Shown: in pieces, positions 46,450-54,784 of the stretch
Position numbering within the stretch: the stretch's first letter is position 1
Layout of the letters: the number at the start of each line of letters is the position of its first letter
Source: Kribbella qitaiheensis
GTDB lineage: Bacteria > Actinomycetota > Actinomycetes > Propionibacteriales > Kribbellaceae
Reading direction: 5' to 3'
DNA length: 64,000 nt
Assembly: GCF_014217565.1 (NCBI RefSeq)
Contig: NZ_CP043661.1
Coordinates: forward strand, 1,922,001-1,986,000
Program-made: the position numbers and the translations under genes
Notes under the pieces: model-generated
Database searches by the model: none
Seen by the model: the letters and a program-made list of their open reading frames with translations, nothing else
Told to the model about the DNA's origin: nothing

Positions 46450-48104
46450 ACACGAAGGTCGACTGGGTCCAGCTGTCCATCGTCATCGTCATCTTCCTCG
46501 CGGTGACCGTGATGGGCTTCATGGCGTCGCGCTGGCGGCGGACCGGTGAGCTGGACAGCCTGGACGAATGGGGTCTCGGTGGCCGTGGGTTCGGCACCTT
46601 CATCACCTGGTTCCTGCTCGGTGGCGATCTCTACACGGCGTACACGTTCGTGGCCGTGCCGGCGGCGATGTACGCGACCGGTGCGATCAGCGGCTTCTTC
46701 GCCGTCCCGTACACGATCGTGGTCTACCCGATCATCTTCGTCTTCATGTCCCGGCTGTGGTCGGTCGCGCATCGCAACGGCTATGTCACCCCGGCCGACT
46801 TCGTCGGCGGCCGGTACGGCAGCCGCGGGCTCTCGCTGGCGGTGGCGGTCACCGGCATCCTCGCCACGATGCCGTACATCGCGCTGCAGCTCGTGGGTAT
46901 GCAGGCCGTCTTCGAGACGATGGGCCTGGGTGGCACCAACACGCTGGCCAAGGACCTGCCGCTGCTGATCGCGTTCGCGGTCCTCGCGGCGTACACGTAC
47001 TCGTCCGGCCTGCGCGCCCCGGCGATGATCGCGTTCGTCAAGGACGGGCTGATCTACCTGGTCATCGGGGTCGCGATCATCTACCTGCCGCATGTGCTCG
47101 GCGGCTGGGACGCCATCTTCGGCGCCGCGAAGGCCAAGATGGCCACCACGAACGCGACCACCGGCAAACCGACCGGCGCCTTCATCCCCGGCGCGACCGG
47201 CTACTCGGCGTACTGGACGCTCGCGCTCGGTTCGGCGATGGCCTTGTTCATGTACCCGCACTCGGTCACCGCTGTGCTCTCCACGAAGAACCGTAACGTC
47301 GTACGGCGTAATGCCGCGATCCTGCCGGCCTATTCGCTGTTGCTCGGCCTGCTCGCGCTGCTCGGCTTCATGGCGATCACCGCGAAGGTGAACGTGAAGG
47401 GCCTGGACGGGCTGGCCAACCCGCAGCTGGCGATCCCGCGGCTGTTCGACCAGGAGTTCCCGGCCTGGTTCGCGGGGATCGCGTTCGCGGCGATCGCGGT
47501 CGGTGCGCTGGTACCGGCGGCGATCATGTCGATCGCGGCGGCGAACCTGTTCACCCGCAACATCTACCGCGACTTCATCAAGAAGGACGCCACCCCGGCC
47601 CAGGAGGCCAAGGTCTCGAAACTGGCGTCGTTGCTGGTGAAATTCGGTGCGCTGGTGTTCGTGCTCGGGATGGACAAGACGGTCTCGCTGAACCTCCAGC
47701 TGCTGGGCGGGATCTGGATCCTGCAGACCTTCCCGGCGATCGTCGTCGGCCTGTTCACCCGCTGGTTCCACCACTGGGCGCTGCTGGCCGGCTGGGCGGT
47801 CGCGATGGTGTTCGGCACCGTCTCGGCGTACCGAGTGGTCAACCCGGTCACCAAGAAGCACTTCGGTGGCTCGCTGGCCACCATGCCGTTCACCGAGAAG
47901 CAGGTCTACATCGGGCTCACGGCGTTCGTCATCAACCTGATCATTGTCATCGTCCTGACGGCGATCTTGCGGGCTCTGAAGGTCGCCGGCGGCGTCGACT
48001 CGACGCATCCGACCGACTACCTCGCGGATGCCGGCGACCCCGGTGTGAAGGACCTTCCGGACTTGGTGGACGGCGAAGGGACGGCACGGGCCGTCGGCAA
48101 CTAA
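46446..48104 (+). CDS. Sodium:solute symporter, MctP-like monocarboxylate transporter
   Basis: 552 aa, about 13 membrane helices. SSS-family marks: WGLGGRGFGTFITWFLLGGDLYTAYTF, PADFVGGRYGSRGLSLAVAV and GALVPAAIMSIAAANLFTRNIYRDF. The combination with DUF3311 fits MctP, which imports lactate, pyruvate or similar acids (by similarity). GTG start. Confidence 0.88.
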   Translation: MNTKVDWVQLSIVIVIFLAVTVMGFMASRWRRTGELDSLDEWGLGGRGFGTFITWFLLGGDLYTAYTFVAVPAAMYATGAISGFFAVPYTIVVYPIIFVFMSRLWSVAHRNGYVTPADFVGGRYGSRGLSLAVAVTGILATMPYIALQLVGMQAVFETMGLGGTNTLAKDLPLLIAFAVLAAYTYSSGLRAPAMIAFVKDGLIYLVIGVAIIYLPHVLGGWDAIFGAAKAKMATTNATTGKPTGAFIPGATGYSAYWTLALGSAMALFMYPHSVTAVLSTKNRNVVRRNAAILPAYSLLLGLLALLGFMAITAKVNVKGLDGLANPQLAIPRLFDQEFPAWFAGIAFAAIAVGALVPAAIMSIAAANLFTRNIYRDFIKKDATPAQEAKVSKLASLLVKFGALVFVLGMDKTVSLNLQLLGGIWILQTFPAIVVGLFTRWFHHWALLAGWAVAMVFGTVSAYRVVNPVTKKHFGGSLATMPFTEKQVYIGLTAFVINLIIVIVLTAILRALKVAGGVDSTHPTDYLADAGDPGVKDLPDLVDGEGTARAVGN

Positions 48105-48232
48105 GCGGCGTGAAGTGCTTGCTCGGAGCTGTCCTGAGGGACACCTCGACCCTCGCCCGTACAGTTCTTCGCGTCAACGGATAGTGATCGTCACGACACG
48201 CACGGAAGTGAGTTAAGCCCGATCGGCGTGCC

Positions 48233-48844
48233 ATGGCGGGCAGAATCGCGAGGGTGTTACTGGTTCTGCTCGTCATGGTGCTGGCCGCGGGGGCGGCCCG
48301 GCTGACGGGTGGTCGCTTCAGTCACCTGGCCGACGACACCCTGGCAGGGCTGCACTGGCTGGCGGCCGCCTGCATCGGCCAGGTCCTGGGTGCCCTGGCC
48401 GGCGGGATCGCCTACCCGGTCGGTCTGATCGGCTCGGCCGCCTGCATCGCTGCGTTCCTCCGGCTCAACCTGTTCCGGCCGGGAGTGGCACTGCTCGCCC
48501 TCGGCTTCTTCGGCAACGCTTTGGTGGTCGCTCTGAACGGAGCGATGCCGGTATCCGCCACAGCCCTCCTACGGGCCGGACTCGACCGGTTCGTGGCCGA
48601 CCCACGCCATGAGCTTGCCGCCGCCTCTACGGTGCTCCCCTGGCTCGGAGACGTCGTACCGGTCGCTCTGCCTGGCCTGGGTCAGGCAGTGAGCCCTGGC
48701 GACGTACTGATCGCCGCAGGCGCCGGCCTGCTCCTGTATGCAGGAATGGGCGCCACCGGCCGGGTCCCGGCTGTCGCAGCGCCTTCGTGGGCGGAGCTGG
48801 ACAACCTAGAAACGAAAGCCGCGCCCGACCACCCGGCGCAGTGA
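48233..48844 (+). CDS. DUF5317-like membrane protein
   Basis: 203 aa with about six helices. ARLTGGRFSHLADD and RLNLFRPGVALLALGFFGNALVVALNGAMPVS are typical of DUF5317, often found beside HD-GYP genes, as here. Ends 39 bp inside the converging HD gene. Function unknown. Confidence 0.8.
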   Translation: MAGRIARVLLVLLVMVLAAGAARLTGGRFSHLADDTLAGLHWLAAACIGQVLGALAGGIAYPVGLIGSAACIAAFLRLNLFRPGVALLALGFFGNALVVALNGAMPVSATALLRAGLDRFVADPRHELAAASTVLPWLGDVVPVALPGLGQAVSPGDVLIAAGAGLLLYAGMGATGRVPAVAAPSWAELDNLETKAAPDHPAQ

Positions 48845-50083
48845 CTCCACCACGACCGGGTCGTACTCCGCTCCGATGCCCAGTCCGATGCTCTCCATCG
48901 CCTTGTCCGGACTCTGCCCGGTCCCCTCCCCCACCAACTGCTCGTAGGCCAGCGCCACGTTGACGATCCCGCTCTCCAACGGGATGTCGGGATTGCTCGC
49001 CCGGCCCTGCCGGTACGAATCGTTGGAATGCCGCACGATCTCCGCGACCCGGTCCAGTACGCCGGACCGCTCGATCACCGAAGCACCGATCTCGGCCGCC
49101 CGCTGCCGCTCCTCGCGGGTCCGCAACAGCGACGCCCCACCGGGACTGGGATCCGCCAACGCCAACTGCCCCACCCCCGACAGCAACGCGGCGTACTCCA
49201 AGGCCTCCATCCGGGCCGGCGTCAGCCCCAGATCGTTCCCCATCGCCACCGCCAGACTCGCAGTCCTGGCGTTCTGCCCAGGACTGCTGAGCCCGGCGAT
49301 CTCGGTACTTCGGGCCATCGATCGCACGGTAGTCCGGTAGGTCCGCTGGGCCGACGCGTAACGGCGGAAGGCGAACTGCGTCAGCAACAGCGGAACGATG
49401 ACCAACGGCGGCGCCCAGAGCCCGAGAACCGAGGTCCCCGCCGCAAGAAGGACGCCTCCGATCGCCATCGCCATCCCGATTCTGGCCACGACGACGAGCT
49501 CGTCGCGCAGGGAGGCAGGGAACGGCCGGTTGAGGCGTTCCGTCGCCTGCCCAGCGCCTACCAGGGCGTCCACCGCGGCTGCAGTGGACACACCGAGGAG
49601 CATTGCGAGGGCCAGCGGCAGAGCGTGCCGCCAGGATCCGTTCCAGGACAGGTTCGACGGGGTGACAGCTGCGAAGACGGTCGCCGCGCAGGCGACCGAG
49701 ATGACCCGCCGACAGCAGACGACGACATCCCACGGAAGTCCTGCGACTGCTCGCGGCAGGATGCCGGCCAGGGTCGCGACAGCGGTCACCGCGATCACCT
49801 GGGCGACATCTGGCGGCACCGTCAACGAGGGTCCGCGGAGCATCGCATAGCCGAGCGCGGCGCTGGTCGCGATCGGTGCCCGGTTGCGACTTCGGTCGAC
49901 CCGGAACTGGACCATCTCGCCGATCGCGACCAGCGCCCCGAAGGTCACCGCGAACGGCCATTCGGACAGCCCCCGGCCAACCGTCAGCAGCAGCGCGGCC
50001 AGCCCGAGGCAGCCGCCTGCGACGACGATCACCACCCCGCTGCCCAGGCCACGCAGCTCCAGGGTCTCATCCTTCCTCGGCAT
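48806..50083 (-). CDS. Degenerate HD-GYP-like membrane protein
   Basis: 425 aa: about six to seven helices (residues 1-230), then a domain aligning with HD-GYP where the signature residues are gone. Where the next gene has GHSERV and LLHDVGKVGVP this one has GQNARTA and LLSGVGQLALA; HHH and GYP motifs are also missing. It should not hydrolyse cyclic di-GMP; a regulatory or binding role is likely. ATG 50083 shares one base with the stop of the active paralogue. Confidence 0.85.
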   Translation of the reverse strand: MPRKDETLELRGLGSGVVIVVAGGCLGLAALLLTVGRGLSEWPFAVTFGALVAIGEMVQFRVDRSRNRAPIATSAALGYAMLRGPSLTVPPDVAQVIAVTAVATLAGILPRAVAGLPWDVVVCCRRVISVACAATVFAAVTPSNLSWNGSWRHALPLALAMLLGVSTAAAVDALVGAGQATERLNRPFPASLRDELVVVARIGMAMAIGGVLLAAGTSVLGLWAPPLVIVPLLLTQFAFRRYASAQRTYRTTVRSMARSTEIAGLSSPGQNARTASLAVAMGNDLGLTPARMEALEYAALLSGVGQLALADPSPGGASLLRTREERQRAAEIGASVIERSGVLDRVAEIVRHSNDSYRQGRASNPDIPLESGIVNVALAYEQLVGEGTGQSPDKAMESIGLGIGAEYDPVVVESLRRVVGRGFRF

Positions 50084-51432
50084 CAGAGCGGACCGGCGGC
50101 GGACCCGGTCGCGCCACCACCACTTCCCAGGCTGAGGTCGTCATGGTCGATGTTCGCCTCGACGGTCTCGTCCGGAGCCGGTTGCTCGGCGGCGGTCGCC
50201 TTCCAGCCTTGCGTCCTGATCACCTGCACGAACTCGTCCACCAGGGTCGGATCGAAGTGGGTGTTGCGGTCCTGGACCAAAATGGCCAAGGTCTCCTCCA
50301 CGCTGCGGGCGGGCCGGTACGACCGGGTGGACGTCAGGCAGTCGAACGCGTCGACGATACCGATGATGCGAGCGAAGTACGGGATCTTGCGGCCGCTCAA
50401 CCCGGCCGGGTAGCCGGTGCCGTCGAACTTCTCGTGGTGATGCAGCACAGCCGACTTGACCTCTTCGAGGAACGGGATGTTGCCGATCAGCTCCACACCC
50501 CGGGCCGGGTGCAACCGGATCGCGTCCATCTCGGTGTCGTCCAGCCGGCCGGGCTTGCGGATGATGCTGGTCGGTACGCCGACCTTGCCGACGTCGTGCA
50601 GCAGCCCCGCATGCTCGAGAGCACTCTGCCGGTCCGCGCTCAACCGCAGGTGCTTGCCCAGCATGCCGACACCTTCACTGACCCGCTCGGAGTGTCCACG
50701 CGTGTAGAGGTCCTTGGCCTCGATCACCTGGATGAAGGCGCGCATCGTCGCGGCCTGAGCGGTCTTCTCGACCTCGTACTGCGAAAGTGCCCAACGGGCC
50801 ACCAGCAGCGGCACCAGCACGAGCAGACCCGCCAGCGGGCCGAGGCCGCCGAGCCAGACCACGGCCAGCAGCAGGCCGAGGAAGCCGTAGCCGGCCATCG
50901 GCAGGAAGGTGGGGATGACGACCTGGCGGAGGAACTCCAGCGGGCTGGCCTTGTTGTCCAGCCAGATCACCAGGCAGACCAGGCCGGCGTTGGCCAGGTG
51001 CTGGGCCACGGTCGCGAGAACGGCGGCCCAGATGGCTTTCGGCGCATGATCGAGTACGTTGTGGCCGGTAGGTCCACCGGCCAGTGCGTAGGCGGCGCCG
51101 CCGGCGCCGACGGCGAGGATCCGTTGCGCACCGTTGAAGATGCGCCGGATCAGAGGCATCTTGCGCCGGATCTGGGGCAGATAGCCGATAGCTGCTGCGA
51201 CTACGGCGGCCCAGGGGCCGGCCATGACATAGACAGTGACGATGACGACGGAGTCGAGCGATGCGAGATATGCGGCTCCCACCGAGAACCGCAACATGCC
51301 ACCGATGAGCATGAGCAGACACAGCGCAGCGACCGTCGGATAGTCGGACAAGCGGATGATCGAGACCGCCAGGACGACAATCGCCAAGGCGGTGATGGAC
51401 GTGACAAGGAGACTCAGGACGCGAGCTCTCAC
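50083..51432 (-). CDS. HD-GYP domain phosphodiesterase, membrane-bound
   Basis: About 449 aa from GTG 51432 (TTG 51456 possible). MASE-like membrane part of about eight helices, then a complete HD-GYP domain: RGHSERVSEGVG, LLHDVGKVGVP, HHHEKFDGTGYPAGL and IIGIVDAFDCLTS. Expected to degrade cyclic di-GMP at the membrane. Followed by the degenerate paralogue in the same operon. Confidence 0.9.
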   Translation of the reverse strand: MRARVLSLLVTSITALAIVVLAVSIIRLSDYPTVAALCLLMLIGGMLRFSVGAAYLASLDSVVIVTVYVMAGPWAAVVAAAIGYLPQIRRKMPLIRRIFNGAQRILAVGAGGAAYALAGGPTGHNVLDHAPKAIWAAVLATVAQHLANAGLVCLVIWLDNKASPLEFLRQVVIPTFLPMAGYGFLGLLLAVVWLGGLGPLAGLLVLVPLLVARWALSQYEVEKTAQAATMRAFIQVIEAKDLYTRGHSERVSEGVGMLGKHLRLSADRQSALEHAGLLHDVGKVGVPTSIIRKPGRLDDTEMDAIRLHPARGVELIGNIPFLEEVKSAVLHHHEKFDGTGYPAGLSGRKIPYFARIIGIVDAFDCLTSTRSYRPARSVEETLAILVQDRNTHFDPTLVDEFVQVIRTQGWKATAAEQPAPDETVEANIDHDDLSLGSGGGATGSAAGPL

Positions 51433-51701
51433 GACATCACCCGATTCATACGCCAAGTATGATCACCAGTCCCAGAACTTCGCCATGAGTCAACACCTCC
51501 GATCAGCGGTCGCGGTCTTGTGTGAGCCGCGGGCGGCGCACACAGGGGGCAGACAGCACATCGCTGACTAGACATAATTTTGCTCATCAGGACTGCGTCG
51601 AAACACTGTAAGCCAGACCGTGACTCGCCACACCGTGGTCATGACGCCGTTGTGGTATGAGAGACTGTGACTCTTTGCAGTTGTTACAAGGAGGCTTTCT
51701 T

Positions 51702-51776
51702 ATGGGCAAGACCGGACGCAAGCGCCGTGGACGCAAGAAGAAGGGCGCTAACCACGGTAAGCGCCCGAACGCCTGA
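51702..51776 (+). CDS. Ribosomal protein bL37
   Basis: 24-aa very basic protein, too short for usual gene finders: MGKTGRKRRGRKKKGANHGK and a C-terminal RPNA. The ANHGKRPN end matches the small actinobacterial 50S protein bL37 near the peptidyl-transferase centre. AAGGAGG lies 7 nt before ATG 51702, and a strong terminator follows. Not linked to neighbours. Confidence 0.9.
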   Translation: MGKTGRKRRGRKKKGANHGKRPNA

Positions 51777-51800
51777 CTCAGGCGGCTACGCACAGCGAGG

Positions 51801-51830
51801 ACCCCGGTGAAAACCGGGGTCTTTGCAATT
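51801..51830 (+). terminator. Rho-independent terminator of bL37
   Basis: ACCCCGG and CCGGGGT arms with a TGAAAA loop, then CTTTGCAATTT. Confidence 0.9.
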
Positions 51831-52033
51831 TGGTCACATGTCACAACAAGACCACTGACCCCGGAGGTTTGTATCCGGAGCGTCCACGAACGGACACTGA
51901 GTGCTATTTTCAAACAGTGGTTTAACAATTGCCGTCGAATCGCGACAGAAGACACGTAAGTGCCGCCGTCACCAAAGTGCCGCAATCGCGCGACCCTGAG
52001 GTCCTGGCCGGATTCGGCGTCCCCGGCCGCTAC

Positions 52034-52088
52034 GGGGCCTGTGGACAACTGAAGCGGGGCCGGCGCGAAAGCTCCTAGAGTTGGGGCC
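52034..52088 (+). repeat. Upstream repeat of the XRE/NB-ARC/TPR paralogues, copy 1
   Basis: 55 bp that match copy 2 (54696-54750) at 49 positions, including TGTGGACAACTG and AAGCTCCTAGAGTTGGGGCC. Each copy directly precedes one paralogue, so promoter and gene were duplicated together. GCTCCTAGAG may include the -10 region. Confidence 0.8.
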
Positions 52089-52091
52089 AGG

Positions 52092-54014
52092 ATGAGGCGT
52101 CTCGTCTGTCGGGGATGGTGCTGGGGCGGGAGGTGGGTCGGGCTGACCGAAGATGACCAGGGAGCACTCCTGCGCAAGCACCGGACGGGCGCCGGTCTGA
52201 CCCAGGCTGCCCCGGCCGAGAAGGCCGGCCTCAGCGAGCAGGCAGTCAGCATGCTCGAGCGCGGAACCCAGCGGCGTCCCCGGATCGAGACGATCCACGC
52301 ACTCGGCGCGGCGCTCGGCCTGAACGATTCGGCTGTCGAGATCCTCGCGCTGGCAGCACGGGGACCGAAGCGCACGCAGCCCGCGGCCGCGAGTACCCCA
52401 CCCACCGATCGCAGCGCCGCTGTCCCCCGGCAGCTACCGCCCACCCTGTCGGACTTCACCGGCCGGAGGCTGACCGGCAACCTGCCTCTCGCGGTGCGGC
52501 TGATCGGCGCACGGCTGGCGGCCCGCCCGTCCTGGCCTGTCGAGTACGTCGTCGAGCAACTCGAGGACGAACACCGCCGGCTGGACGAGCTCGGCACTGG
52601 CGATTCCGGTGTCCGCGCCAACATCGCCGGCTCGGTCGAATTCCTCGCCACCAGCAACGACAAGCTTGACCAGCAAGCAGCCGCCGCCCTCGACCTGCTC
52701 GGCCTGCCGAACACCTCGGACCTGATCACCCTGACCGCGGCCCACCTACTCGGCGACACAGTCGAGCACACCGAGCAGATGCTCGAACGCCTGGTCGACC
52801 TCAACTTGCTCGAGTTCATCGGCCCCGGCCGCTACCGCTTTCATGACTAGATCCTGGCCTACGCGCGCGAGCGCAGTCACCAGATCCTCTCCGAAGGCAC
52901 CCGCACCGACGCCCTCACCCGCCTCCTCCGGCTATACACCGGGATCGCCTGGAACTGTCAGCAACTCACCCATCCGCAAAACCACCGGCTGGCTCTGGCC
53001 AGTTCATTCCGCGCTTCGTCGCCCGATTTCCCCGACGCCCGGACAGCCTTGAACTGGATCGACCGCGAACTACCCAACTTCATCGAACTTTTCCGGCGGG
53101 CAAACAGTACGGCTGCGCTACGCAACCTCGTTCCGGAGCTCGCGCTGGCACTCTTCGGCTACTACGAATCGAGAAATCGCTGGTCCGAGATGCGCGCCGC
53201 CGATCTGATCGGCCGGGAGATCGCCGGCAAGCTCGGATACGCCCGCCTGGCCGCGTGGCTGGAACACGATCTGGCCATTCCGGCGGTGGAACACGGCAGC
53301 TTCGAACTGGCCCGCCGCACATGCTGGTAAGCCTCGAAATGTTCCGTTCGACCTCGGACCTCCCTGGCGAAGGACGCTGCCTGTCGTCGCTGAGCTACGT
53401 TCACGCCTTGATGGGCCGACTGGACGAAGCGCTCAGCTGGGCCGAACAATCGCTGACCCACAGCCGCCAGATCGGTGACGAACTCCTCGAAGGGCTGAGT
53501 CATCTCGCGCTGAGCAAGTCGCACGCGCTCCGGAAAGACCCCGAACTGGCCGAGCAGTCCTTTGATCTGAGCATTGCGCTGGCCGAACGATCCGGCAATC
53601 TCCGGTCCCTCGCCAAGCGCCATCTGACCGCCGGCCAGTCTTACCTGTCGACCGGGCGCAACGACCTGGCCAGTGCGGCGATCCTCACCAGTCCGGCGAT
53701 CTTCCAGGAGATCGGCGACGGGAACGCACAAGCCGAGGGCCATCAGTTCATGACGACCAGCTACCTCAACGCCGGACGCTACAACGACGCCGTGGCCCAA
53801 GCCGAAACAGGCCTCCGCCTGGCCCGTGTCTACACGGCGCGACAACGCGAAGGCCTGATCCTCATCGGACTCGGGCGGATCCACGCCGCACAGGGCGACC
53901 TTCCCGCGGCCCAGACCTTCTGGCGCCAGGCAGCAACCCTCCTGCACCCCATCTCCCCCCCACGACGAAGTCGCCGCCCTACAACTCCTCACCGACCACC
54001 CGGGCGCTGGCTGA
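52092..54014 (+). pseudogene. XRE/NB-ARC/TPR regulator remnant
   Basis: Decayed paralogue of the gene at 54785. It keeps the XRE helix-turn-helix (GLTQAAPAEKAGLSEQAVSML) but jumps in frame from SDFTGR to RLTGNLPLAVRL, losing about 200 residues with the whole P-loop. Then an in-frame TAG replaces Leu at 52848, a -1 shift occurs near 53325 and an extra C in a C7 run near 53960 spoils the end. The remaining TPR part (from about 52851) is still recognisable. It cannot make the full protein. Confidence 0.9.
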
Positions 54015-54028
54015 GGAGTAGCGTCTCG

Positions 54029-54607
54029 TCACTTCGCTCCCGCCGGCGCATTTTCCAGCCGGAAGACCGCCGGAAGAACCTGCGTGAAGGTCCTGCCGTC
54101 CTGCTGGTAGCCGATTGCCACGCCGCTGGATTCCAGCGGTCTCTGATCAGTGGTCACGCGGAAATGCAGATAGATCACATCGTCCATCAGCTGCCCCGCA
54201 TCCAGCTTGTATCCGGCCACCGGCTGAGAGGTCCTACTCGCCAGTTCGGCGCCGACAGAGTTCTCCTGTCCCCCGCCAGTCAGTGGCACCCCGGCCGGGA
54301 AATCTGCTCGCTTGTAGACCTTGGCATCCACATAGTCGAGGCCCGGCGATGACTTTTCTGCGCCGACTGTTCGCAGTGTCAATTGATCGTCCGAACAGTT
54401 GTTCGGCGCGGGGGCGATATAGAAAACATCATCCCCTTTGCGGATGTGGCTCATACCGATGGTCGCGTACGCCCCTCCGGCCCCGAAGGCTTCCCCGTTG
54501 CGGACTCCGGCCGTGTGCGTGCGATCCCACCCGACCCAGCCCCCGCCACCAACCGCGACGACGAGGATGAGCAGCAGCCTCTTGGTCACCAAGGTGTCCC
54601 GCCTCAC
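54029..54607 (-). CDS. Hypothetical secreted or membrane-anchored protein
   Basis: 192 aa. One N-terminal hydrophobic anchor (RLLLILVVAVGGGGWVGW) then a polar domain with no match I recognise (YATIGMSHIRKGDDVFYIAP, VIYLHFRVTTDQRPLESSGV). Start could also be the internal GTG 54589. Lies on the opposite strand between the two XRE/NB-ARC/TPR paralogues and seems intact. Confidence 0.75.
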   Translation of the reverse strand: MRRDTLVTKRLLLILVVAVGGGGWVGWDRTHTAGVRNGEAFGAGGAYATIGMSHIRKGDDVFYIAPAPNNCSDDQLTLRTVGAEKSSPGLDYVDAKVYKRADFPAGVPLTGGGQENSVGAELASRTSQPVAGYKLDAGQLMDDVIYLHFRVTTDQRPLESSGVAIGYQQDGRTFTQVLPAVFRLENAPAGAK

Positions 54608-54695
54608 GGTCCGGGCTTCATTGACTTGATCAACTCTGGCAGACAGTTAACGCAGTGAACACATACAACTACCCACACAATCCTTCAAAACTGTA

Positions 54696-54750
54696 GGGGT
54701 CTGTGGACAACTGGAGCGGGGGCGGTGTGGAAGCTCCTAGAGTTGGGGCC
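54696..54750 (+). repeat. Upstream repeat of the XRE/NB-ARC/TPR paralogues, copy 2
   Basis: Second copy of the 55-bp upstream repeat; 49 of 55 identical to 52034-52088. See copy 1. Confidence 0.8.
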
Positions 54751-54784
54751 GGACGAGGGGTTTCATCTGGGCCAGGGACGGGGG

